Below are positions 34,400 through 40,734 of a stretch of DNA of 46,815 nucleotides, in pieces. The position numbers and the translations under genes were made by a program. Below the pieces are notes generated by a model that worked only from the letters and a program-made list of their open reading frames with translations, was not told the origin of the DNA and did no database searches. Origin of the DNA: F23-D06 sp045116675 (GTDB lineage: Bacteria > Bacteroidota > Bacteroidia > Bacteroidales > WCHB1-69); NCBI GenBank assembly GCA_045116675.1, contig JBGUMF010000057.1, forward strand, positions 1-46,815. Direction: 5' to 3'. The stretch's first letter is position 1. Each line of letters starts with the position of its first letter.

Positions 34400-34417
34400 A
34401 ACGTTTTGATTTCGTGG

Positions 34418-34425
34418 CAAAGATA
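34418..34425 (-). promoter_or_regulatory. -7 box (TATCTTTG) of the ATPase gene
   Basis: Exact match on the minus strand, 18 nt before the ATG at 34399. Confidence 0.65.
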
Positions 34426-34437
34426 CACTTTTTTCAG

Positions 34438-34465
34438 ATTACCGAAAAAAAATTACCGAAAAAAA
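34438..34465. repeat. tandem duplication of a 14-bp unit
   Basis: ATTACCGAAAAAAA occurs twice in direct succession between the divergent ATPase and TonB_C promoters. The A-tracts would bend DNA; a regulatory role is only a guess. Confidence 0.6.
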
Positions 34466-34494
34466 ATAATCCGTAATGTTTTGTAGAAAAAGAG

Positions 34495-34502
34495 TATTTT
34501 CG
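34495..34502 (+). promoter_or_regulatory. -7-like box (TATTTTCG) of the TonB_C gene
   Basis: One mismatch from TAnnTTTG, 28 nt before the ATG at 34531. The sequence from its CG onward (CGCGGCAAAA...) is shared with 39331-39361, where the TA-containing half is missing. Confidence 0.45.
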
Positions 34503-34530
34503 CGGCAAAAAGCAAGAAACCACCATCATC

Positions 34531-36015
34531 ATGAGAAAAACCACCTTGATTCTCGCGTTTTTGGCTGTCCTGGCGTGCGGCAGGGCGCAGAACTTCCTTA
34601 CGCCGGAATCCATAAGATCGACAGACATTCTAGAAATATTGCTCATGAATGGAGTGCGAATCACGAACCACTACGGGCACAGTCCAGAGTGGATTTTGTC
34701 TATGGGGACATATTACGTCTGCGCCCCGTCATTTTCACCCGAGTATGCGCTTGTCATCCGGGAAAACGAGCTCGTGCTGAATAAGGCCACCACTGTCCTC
34801 CAGCATTCCATATACTCGAAACAACGAATGCAGGACCCCGATTTCCGCAAATTAGACAAAGAGGACCAGAAAGATATGCGTGAAATGGCAAGAAAATTGG
34901 AGGACAATCCCGTCAAAAGCTACTCGCTGCCCATCTCCAAGGAGATGAGAGGCCAACTCGCCGCATTGTTCGAACACGCCACTATGACGGCCACCCATCT
35001 CGAAAGCCGTGCTTTGGGTAACGACGGCACGCTATATTATTTCAATCACGATGGGAAAATGGGATCTGTATGGACTCCTTTCGGTGGACGCATGTGGAGC
35101 TTAGTGAACTTGGCCGACAGTCTATGTTATGCGGTGGAAAGCCAAGACTTAGAAGTGTTGAATCGTCAAATGAAGGTATGCGAGAATCTGATCCAAAGCT
35201 TCAAAAAAGAGTATCCCCTGTCCTATTTCAAACCCACAGGGTTCTCGTACTCCTCAAATGCAGAAAAAGGCCCGTGGCATTGCGAGATTGCCGGATTCCC
35301 CAATGACGAATGTATGTGGTTGGAGGTCCTCAGCGACTCTGCCGTCAGCGGGGAAATCTGCTCCAACGTGTTACGTCAATACACAGACAGTCTCGCTTCT
35401 TGGTCGCGGGAAATATTTCTAATAAGCGACAACCCAATATACCCTTCTGTTGTCATCGACAACCACGCCGATACTGCTATTTGTGTGGCAAAACAATATG
35501 AAAGATATACCTCGCGAGAAATCACCATTCCAGAGACATACTGGCGCCGCGAGGTAATTCTCTCCGCCGCGCAACTCCCGCCAGGACGGTACTGTTTTGT
35601 GGAAGGAAAATGGCGAGAATCCGAATCACCACTCTTGGAAGAAGCTGTTGACACGTCCCAGACTGCGGACACCGACGAACACAACGACTCTGACGGCGCC
35701 ATCGTGGACTGGTTCTGTTACCCCGATTATGAGGGTGGCGTTGACTCCATCAAGGCATATATCCAGCGGAATCTATACAGACCAGCCGGCTATGAAGAAT
35801 GGTCCGGCGTTGTCCTGGTAGAAATTGCCATTGAAACCGACGGCACTCTCACCAACCCTAAGGTCATCAACTCTCTCGACCCCGTTTTGGACGCAGAAGC
35901 CGTGAAGGCCGTTATGTCGTTGCCAAACAAATGGACCTGGCACCCCGAAAGGTGTTATGGCGGAGTAATTCAGCGGTGTTTCTATAATATACCTGTATCG
36001 TTTTCTCGGTATTGA
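34531..36015 (+). CDS. secreted protein with C-terminal TonB_C domain
   Basis: 494 aa. Signal peptide MRKTTLILAFLAVLACGRAQ (cleavable, possible lipobox-like LACG). Residues about 21-380 are unrecognised. The last about 95 residues (DYEGGVDSIKAYIQRNLYRP ... VVLVEIAIETDGTLTNPKVI ... LDAEAVKAVMSLP) are a TonB C-terminal domain, ending IPVSF. Unlike a true TonB it has no N-terminal membrane anchor with a Pro-rich spanner, so it cannot transduce energy in the usual way. The TonB_C domain may serve as a peptidoglycan- or barrel-contact module. A related, broken copy lies at 39359-39865, and a more distant one at 38040-39005. Confidence 0.8.
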   Translation: MRKTTLILAFLAVLACGRAQNFLTPESIRSTDILEILLMNGVRITNHYGHSPEWILSMGTYYVCAPSFSPEYALVIRENELVLNKATTVLQHSIYSKQRMQDPDFRKLDKEDQKDMREMARKLEDNPVKSYSLPISKEMRGQLAALFEHATMTATHLESRALGNDGTLYYFNHDGKMGSVWTPFGGRMWSLVNLADSLCYAVESQDLEVLNRQMKVCENLIQSFKKEYPLSYFKPTGFSYSSNAEKGPWHCEIAGFPNDECMWLEVLSDSAVSGEICSNVLRQYTDSLASWSREIFLISDNPIYPSVVIDNHADTAICVAKQYERYTSREITIPETYWRREVILSAAQLPPGRYCFVEGKWRESESPLLEEAVDTSQTADTDEHNDSDGAIVDWFCYPDYEGGVDSIKAYIQRNLYRPAGYEEWSGVVLVEIAIETDGTLTNPKVINSLDPVLDAEAVKAVMSLPNKWTWHPERCYGGVIQRCFYNIPVSFSRY

Positions 36016-36018
36016 ATA

Positions 36019-36085
36019 TCTCCGCGTATCTCGCGTATCACGAGGAAATAAATCCGTGCAGATTCGCGTGATCCGTGGAGATAAT
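36019..36085. repeat. dispersed hairpin repeat, copy B
   Basis: Full unit: TCTCCGCGTATCTCGCGTAT, then CACGAGGAAATAAATCCG, then TGCAGATTCGCGTGATCCG and TGGAGA. The left half and the reverse complement of the right half match closely (TCTCC.CG.ATC.CGCG.ATC), so it folds as a long imperfect hairpin. It fills the gap between the convergent TonB_C and GxxExxY stops. Confidence 0.8.
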
Positions 36086-36100
36086 AAGTCGAGGAGATTG

Positions 36101-36433
36101 TCACTTGTTCCGTAACACCTTATACCCGTCCTTGAAATCCCCTACATCAAAATTGATGAGCAATCCCGTCGGTATGTTCAGCAGTTTCATATAAGTCCTC
36201 GTCTGTTTGAAATGCACCGGCACCAAATACTCAACCGCTTTCAATTCAACCACAATCGATTTCTCCACGAGCAAATCAAGGCGAAGATCATCGGAAATGC
36301 AGTAACCTTTGTATATCACCGCTACGGGAACCTGTGATTGCACAAACAAATCCCTCAATCTCAGTTCTTTGAACAGTGCCTTTTGATAAATACTTTCCAA
36401 AAGTCCTGGACCAAGATGGTTGTACACCTCCAT
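36101..36433 (-). CDS. GxxExxY protein, conserved N-terminus extends upstream without a normal start
   Basis: 110 aa from the first ATG. LGPGLLESIYQKALFKEL, then VYKGYCISDDLRLDLLVEKS, IVVELKAVE and LLINFDVG match the GxxExxY family (a PD-(D/E)XK-like fold, function unknown). In the same frame the bases before this ATG encode ENELIYEIIGGA, which is the conserved family N-terminus, continuing back to ITRKKYT. No ATG, GTG or TTG occurs before a stop; an ATA at 36488-36490 sits where the family Met would be. The gene may have lost its start codon or use ATA. A GxxExxY protein starting at 36433 would lack helix 1. Confidence 0.8.
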   Translation of the reverse strand: MEVYNHLGPGLLESIYQKALFKELRLRDLFVQSQVPVAVIYKGYCISDDLRLDLLVEKSIVVELKAVEYLVPVHFKQTRTYMKLLNIPTGLLINFDVGDFKDGYKVLRNK

Positions 36434-36559
36434 TGCGCCACCGATAATCTCGTAGATTAATTCGTTTTCTGTATATTTCTTTCTTGTTATAATATAATAT
36501 TTATTTAATACTATGATAACGATAAATTAATTCTATTATTGTTTTTGTAAATATTTTTT

Positions 36560-36620
36560 TCCGCGTATCTCGCGTATCACGAGGAAACAAATCCGTGCAG
36601 ATCCGCGTGATCCGTGGAGA
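36560..36620. repeat. dispersed hairpin repeat, copy C
   Basis: CCGCGTATCTCGCGTATCAC, GAGGAAACAAATCCGTGCAG and ATCCGCGTGATCCGTGGAGA follow one another, differing from copy B at only a few positions. It lies between the GxxExxY gene and the orphan signal-peptide ORF. The 36481-36560 stretch before it is very AT-rich and holds no gene. Confidence 0.85.
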
Positions 36621-36629
36621 AAAAAAACG

Positions 36630-36637
36630 TATTTTCG
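36630..36637 (+). promoter_or_regulatory. -7-like box (TATTTTCG) before the orphan signal-peptide ORF
   Basis: Same one-mismatch box as at 34495, followed by GCAG and 15 nt later by the ATG at 36652. It begins 10 nt after repeat copy C. Confidence 0.4.
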
Positions 36638-36651
36638 CAGTCTAATATTCA

Positions 36652-36717
36652 ATGATGATGAAAAAGATTGCAATCCTGTTATTTTGCTGTATTTCAACAA
36701 TTTTTGCATCCAATTGA
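36652..36717 (+). pseudogene. orphan signal-peptide ORF, remnant of a secreted-protein gene
   Basis: Twenty-one codons, MMMKKIAILLFCCISTIFAS then Asn and TGA. It is a complete signal peptide with basic n-region and hydrophobic core but no mature protein. A promoter-like box precedes it and a second, better promoter for the next gene lies 12 nt after its stop. Most likely the 5' stub of a deleted TonB_C-like or lipoprotein gene; a functional micropeptide cannot be excluded. Confidence 0.45.
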
Positions 36718-36728
36718 TAGAAAATGTT

Positions 36729-36736
36729 TATTTTTG
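36729..36736 (+). promoter_or_regulatory. -7 box (TATTTTTG) of the YD-like lipoprotein gene
   Basis: Exact consensus, followed by GCAGC. The leader to the ATG at 36829 would be about 85 nt and contains no recognised motif. Confidence 0.6.
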
Positions 36737-36828
36737 CAGCATTGTTTGCCGTTCTTGATGATTAACAGACTTCGTACCAAGATCGGCGGGAATATGAAGT
36801 AGTAAAGAATAAAAGTCCCCTTTTTGTT

Positions 36829-37680
36829 ATGGAAAAACACATCACTTTTCTTGTCATTTTAACAGTTTGCATGGCTTTTAGTTCCTGCAACAAAAACACT
36901 TACTGCGACACCGAGTTGCCCACAAGCAAAGATGTACCTAACACCACCATGGCTACCGAAAACCCCTATCGAAGCCAATATCTGGTGGATTCAATCACAT
37001 GGTATGACAGTCCTGACAACCACAAAGAAACTAAATACATATACGACGCTGATAACCATCTTGTTCGCCGTGTTACTACAGGACAAATTCTGGAAGCGGG
37101 GCTCATCCGTGACGTTCGCCATGAGACCGAATTTGAATATTCCAACGGGCTGGTATCCTCCATCATTGAAGACGGCAGAGTGACTACCCGTCTTTATTAT
37201 AACAATCAAAACCGAATCACCAAAATGGAATACTACGGTCGTGACATATATTTCCACTACCTGAATGGAAAAGTTGTCAGCATATATGAAGGGGAAGATG
37301 TTTTTCGCAACGGTTTCTTAGTTTACGACGAATACGGCGATGCCGTGAAATATGTTTCATTCGATCCTGATTTGAATCTTATTGGTGAGCCCATCGATGG
37401 CACTTGCCATCCTCGTGAATTTAGTTTTATGTATGACCATGGTGTTAAACCGAACTTCGGATTAGACTATCTATTTGTTTATCAGCCAATTCCAGGAATT
37501 GGCACAGCAGTTCCCGCACACGCCAGGGAGTTGTCGTTGAGCAATTTGACCTCTGGCTGTGGTTCCACTTGGACATACACTTACAACGAATTAGGTCTGC
37601 CCGTCGCCATCCGCGAAAGATGGGAGGGAGCCACTCCTACAAACGATCCGCATTACACCATCTACTACAAGAAAAAATAG
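36829..37680 (+). CDS. lipoprotein with YD/RHS-like repeats
   Basis: 283 aa. Signal peptide with lipobox AFSSC (C20). The mature part has several degenerate YD-type strands: YIYDADNHLVRRV, FEYSNGLVSSIIEDG, LYYNNQNRITKMEYYG, YTYNELGLPVAIRERW. These recall RHS/YD beta-solenoid strands and the DUF4595-like lipoproteins of Bacteroidales. A role in surface binding is plausible, but nothing specific can be said. Followed 47 nt later by the small Smr gene on the same strand. Confidence 0.75.
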   Translation: MEKHITFLVILTVCMAFSSCNKNTYCDTELPTSKDVPNTTMATENPYRSQYLVDSITWYDSPDNHKETKYIYDADNHLVRRVTTGQILEAGLIRDVRHETEFEYSNGLVSSIIEDGRVTTRLYYNNQNRITKMEYYGRDIYFHYLNGKVVSIYEGEDVFRNGFLVYDEYGDAVKYVSFDPDLNLIGEPIDGTCHPREFSFMYDHGVKPNFGLDYLFVYQPIPGIGTAVPAHARELSLSNLTSGCGSTWTYTYNELGLPVAIRERWEGATPTNDPHYTIYYKKK

Positions 37681-37727
37681 TGGTACCGACCATCCGCATC
37701 TTCGCGCCATAAACATCCGCCAGTCCC

Positions 37728-37973
37728 ATGTCCACGCCCCAAAACACCATTCGAATTGACATTCACAGTATGCACGTGGAGGACGCGATGGAACTCCTTC
37801 GCGAGCGGGTGGCGCGTGCCCCACACGGAACAGAGAAGATTGTGGTGATTCACGGTTACAACCGGGGCTCCGCCCTCAAAGAGGCCGTCCGCAGGTTCCG
37901 CGCCCCACGGGTCGTGGAGGTCGCCCCGTCATTCCTGAACGAAGGCGAAACCGTGATTTGGCTGAGAAGCTAA
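37728..37973 (+). CDS. small stand-alone Smr-domain protein
   Basis: 81 aa, almost only a Smr (small MutS-related) domain. IDIHSMHVEDAMELLRE corresponds to the DxH motif, with Ser in place of the usual Gly of DLHG. VVIHGYNRGSALKEAVRRF corresponds to HGxGxGxLR, with partial substitution. Smr domains nick DNA or cleave RNA; the altered motifs leave activity uncertain. It ends in a beta-strand (GETVIWLRS) as expected. Convergent with a TonB_C gene; repeat copy D lies between. Confidence 0.75.
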   Translation: MSTPQNTIRIDIHSMHVEDAMELLRERVARAPHGTEKIVVIHGYNRGSALKEAVRRFRAPRVVEVAPSFLNEGETVIWLRS

Positions 37974-37993
37974 GCCGCACCAAAGCACAAAGA

Positions 37994-38031
37994 AATAATA
38001 CGTGCAGATACGCGAGATACGCGGAGAAAAT
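37994..38031. repeat. dispersed hairpin repeat, copy D (right half)
   Basis: AATACGTGCAGATACGCGAG and ATACGCGGAGAAAAT match the right half of copies B and C. Its reverse complement equally matches their left half, which shows how symmetric the unit is. It sits between the convergent Smr and TonB_C stops. Confidence 0.7.
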
Positions 38032-38039
38032 ATTTCGCT

Positions 38040-39005
38040 CTACTGAAAATATATCGGCAACTGGTAATAGCAACGCACCGGCTCCCCTTGGTTACGTCCT
38101 GGCTTCCATCGCGGCATAGACAAGACACCGCGCACGGCTTCCATATCGCACTCTGGGAAGAGCGGAACTTTCACCTTGGCATTCGACACCCGACCGTCTT
38201 TCTCCACCACAAACTCAACCAATACCACCCCTGTAATCCCATTCTCCATGGCTACTGCCGGATACTGGATCTCCCTTTGCAGGAACGCGGCGAGGGAATC
38301 CGCCCCGCCGGGGAACTCAGGCGCCTCTTCTACGTCCATTAAGGGAGGCACCCATGGGGCAGATTCTTTATAAAAGTCTGACAACTGGTCATATCGAAGT
38401 ATAAGATCATTTAAAAGCCCCACAAATACCTCAAAATCAGGGTTAAAGATCAATTTATTATCTTCTTCTTCAAGACCAGTACTCACAATCTGCCTTTTCC
38501 CATCATGAGTATAAAGGTTGAGAGACAAAGTTTCATAATCTGCAGCTATAACATCATCCTTTGGCAATCTCTTCTCAACAATTTTGTCGGTTTTTAGAAT
38601 GTAAAATCTATTTATACTATTGACAAACAAGCGTATTGTCGAATCCGTTTCGATTTCCAAAACAGGAGCATCTTCAGGATAAGGTGCAGTTAAGGTTAGT
38701 TTTTGTGTGTTCTGGCTATAAGAAAACAAATATTCGTCATGCTTCCTTGTAAAGATATTCCAATACAACAACCTCAGATGGCTCATGTTATTAGACAGAA
38801 GGATTGTGTCTGCTAACGTCTTCGGCACGCCCTCACTAATTTCTTGACAAAGAATCATATCCTCTTTCGGCTGCGATGTTTGAGCGTAAATATCACAACT
38901 ACAATTAATTATGATTGCAAATAAAGCAACCGCAATGGAAACCTTCGTGAAAAGATTGAATCTTGTACTTTTTTTTCTGACATTTTTCTGAATCATCTGG
39001 CTCAT
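38040..39005 (-). CDS. exported TonB_C-domain protein
   Basis: 321 aa. The N-terminus has a basic stretch (KNVRKKSTRFNLFTK) and one hydrophobic segment (VSIAVALFAIIINCSC), either an uncleaved anchor or a lipoprotein-type signal. A middle part of about 180 residues is unrecognised. The C-terminal TonB_C domain has the classical EEAPEFPGGADSLAAFLQRE, ITGVVLVEFVVEKDGRVSNA and RWKPGRNQGEPVRCYYQLPI. Compared with the 34531 gene the TonB_C domain is nearer to canonical. No Pro-rich periplasm-spanning region and no ExbB/ExbD nearby. Own -7 box at 39058-39065. Confidence 0.8.
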   Translation of the reverse strand: MSQMIQKNVRKKSTRFNLFTKVSIAVALFAIIINCSCDIYAQTSQPKEDMILCQEISEGVPKTLADTILLSNNMSHLRLLYWNIFTRKHDEYLFSYSQNTQKLTLTAPYPEDAPVLEIETDSTIRLFVNSINRFYILKTDKIVEKRLPKDDVIAADYETLSLNLYTHDGKRQIVSTGLEEEDNKLIFNPDFEVFVGLLNDLILRYDQLSDFYKESAPWVPPLMDVEEAPEFPGGADSLAAFLQREIQYPAVAMENGITGVVLVEFVVEKDGRVSNAKVKVPLFPECDMEAVRGVLSMPRWKPGRNQGEPVRCYYQLPIYFQ

Positions 39006-39057
39006 AATAATTGAACTATCATTTTTCTCATTCTTGTAGCCGCACCCTATGAAGCTG

Positions 39058-39065
39058 CAAAGATA
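39058..39065 (-). promoter_or_regulatory. -7 box (TATCTTTG) of the exported TonB_C gene
   Basis: Exact consensus on the minus strand, 52 nt before the ATG at 39005. Confidence 0.6.
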
Positions 39066-39181
39066 ACATCTTTATCTATTAGGATGCAAAAATGCGAAAG
39101 GTTGCAGTTGATTGAAAATTTACTATACAGACATTCAGTATAAGATTTTTTGTGTTTTTGCCATCTGAAAAGACTGTAACT

Positions 39182-39331
39182 ATGGGCTTGCAAGCAATGA
39201 AAGAGGCAATCGCCGAATATTTCAAGACACAGCCAGTGTTGAAAGCATGGCTGTTTGGATCCTATGCCCGAGGCGAGGCGACCCCAGAAAGCGATGTTGA
39301 CATTCTTTTTGTACCAGACCGAACCAACTTC
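39182..39331 (+). pseudogene. truncated MNT-type nucleotidyltransferase
   Basis: About 50 codons from ATG 39182: KAWLFGSYARGEATPESDVD, with the GSx..DxD metal motif of minimal nucleotidyltransferases (often antitoxins paired with HEPN proteins), then ILFVPDRTNFAAKS. A complete domain would continue for another 45 or so residues. Instead the frame runs into sequence homologous to the leader of the TonB_C gene at 34500. A GTG at 39152 is an alternative start. No HEPN partner is present, so the system looks broken. Confidence 0.75.
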
Positions 39332-39358
39332 GCGGCAAAATCAAAAGAAACCATCATC

Positions 39359-39865
39359 ATGCGCAAAAACACCTTGATTCTCGCGTTTTTGGCCGCTGTG
39401 GCGTGTGCACGAGCGCAGTCGGCGGACTCTGTTTTACGCAGAAACTTCGAGACAGAAACCGACAGCATCCTCTACGAGATGTCAGTGGCCGAGGGAGCGG
39501 AAGACATCTACCGTGTTGAGGATACTGAATACTACGACGACTATGACGGAGCCATTGTTGACTGGTTCTGCGAACCCGAATATGAAGGCGGACCAGACTC
39601 CATAACGGCTTTTGTCGTGTGAAATCTGCACATACCGCCTGGCTACGAAGACTCAACCGGTGTTGTACTTGTGGAATTCGTTGTGGAGACAGACGGCACC
39701 GTCACCAATCCGAGGGTGAAAGTGTCGCTCAATCCGGTTCTGGATGCCGAGGCCGTGAAGGTAGTCATGTCTCTCCCAAACAAATGGATTTGGCACCCCG
39801 AAAGGTGTTACGGAGGAAAGATTTTTCGTTGTTTCTATATGGTGCCAGTGAGGTTCCGAATGTGA
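39359..39865 (+). pseudogene. TonB_C protein gene broken by an in-frame TGA
   Basis: Shortened paralogue of the 34531 gene: same signal peptide region (MRKNTLILAFLAAVACARAQ), about 55 mature residues, then DGAIVDWFCEPEYEGGPDSI as in the long copy, but without its 330-residue middle. At 39620-39622 a TGA stands where the long copy has CGG (Arg). The frame then continues intact (GYEDSTGVVLVEFVVETDGT ... MSLPNKWIWHPERCYGG) to a stop at 39865. A single base change explains the break. TGA is a normal stop for other genes here, so recoding is unlikely. Confidence 0.8.
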
Positions 39866-39894
39866 TTTTCCGCTCACTGCTCACTAAAAAATTG

Positions 39895-39902
39895 TATCTT
39901 TG
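39895..39902 (+). promoter_or_regulatory. -7 box (TATCTTTG) of kdsA
   Basis: Exact consensus, 19 nt before the kdsA ATG at 39922. It sets that start and rejects an in-frame extension back into the TonB_C pseudogene. Confidence 0.7.
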
Positions 39903-39921
39903 CGGCTCAAAAATCATCGAG

Positions 39922-40734
39922 ATGACTACTGAAATCGACCATAGATTGTCTGCCGACAATGGTAACTTCTTCCTTATTGCCGGTCCTTGTGTAGTGGAAG
40001 GGGAGGAGATAACGTTGCAGATTGCCCGCCACCTGAAGACGGTGTGCGACGAACTGGGCATCCCGTTTCTCTTCAAGGCTTCCTATCGGAAAGCCAACCG
40101 CTCTTCACTGCACTCCTTCACGGGCATCGGCGACCAGGAGGCGTTGGCGATCCTGGCGAAGGTGAAACGTGAACTGAGCGTGCCCATTGTCACCGACATC
40201 CATGCGGCGGAAGAGGCATTATGGGCGGCGGAAGTGGCCGATGTGTTGCAAATTCCTGCCTTTTTGTGCCGCCAGACCGACCTGTTGGTAGCTGCTGCCA
40301 AGACAGGTCTTTATATCAATATCAAAAAAGGTCAGTTTCTATCGCCCGAGGCTATGCGCTTCGCGGTGGAGAAGGTGCGCGATGCCGGCAATCCCCGCGT
40401 GATGGTGACCGAGCGCGGCACATCCTTCGGCTATCAGGACCTCATCGTCGATTTCCGCGGCATCAAGGCCCTGAAGGAGAACCGTTGTCCTGTGGTGCTT
40501 GACTGCACCCACTCGTTACAGCAGCCCAACCAGCCCGCGGGCGTCACGGGCGGACGTCCCGATCTTATCGAGACTATCGCCAAGGCAGGCGTGGCCGTCG
40601 GCTTTGACGGACTCTTCATGGAGACGCACCCCGACCCAGCGCACGCCCTTTCCGACGGTGCTAATATGCTTCCGCTTGCGGAGATGCGTCCGTTACTTGT
40701 TAAATTATTGAAAATCAGGAACGCTATTATATGA
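39922..40734 (+). CDS. kdsA: 3-deoxy-8-phosphooctulonate synthase
   Basis: 271 aa, family length. Condenses D-arabinose 5-phosphate with phosphoenolpyruvate to KDO 8-phosphate for lipopolysaccharide core. Motifs: FFLIAGPCVVEGEE near the N-terminus, FKASYRKANRSSLHSF, QIPAFLCRQTDLLVAA, NIKKGQFLSP, VTERGTSFGYQ and DCTHSLQQPN. The Cys of AGPC replaces the Asn seen in E. coli and predicts the metal-dependent class of the enzyme. The stop overlaps the next ATG (ATGA). Confidence 0.96.
   Translation: MTTEIDHRLSADNGNFFLIAGPCVVEGEEITLQIARHLKTVCDELGIPFLFKASYRKANRSSLHSFTGIGDQEALAILAKVKRELSVPIVTDIHAAEEALWAAEVADVLQIPAFLCRQTDLLVAAAKTGLYINIKKGQFLSPEAMRFAVEKVRDAGNPRVMVTERGTSFGYQDLIVDFRGIKALKENRCPVVLDCTHSLQQPNQPAGVTGGRPDLIETIAKAGVAVGFDGLFMETHPDPAHALSDGANMLPLAEMRPLLVKLLKIRNAII

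Noticed and set aside
30392..38031. CRISPR-like array from the four similar repeats
   Set aside because: Copies are kilobases apart, differ in length and have genes between them; no cas genes.
39620..39622. TGA as a recoded sense or selenocysteine codon
   Set aside because: The paralogue has CGG (Arg) here, many genes in the window end in TGA, and no SECIS-like hairpin was seen; a nonsense mutation is simpler.
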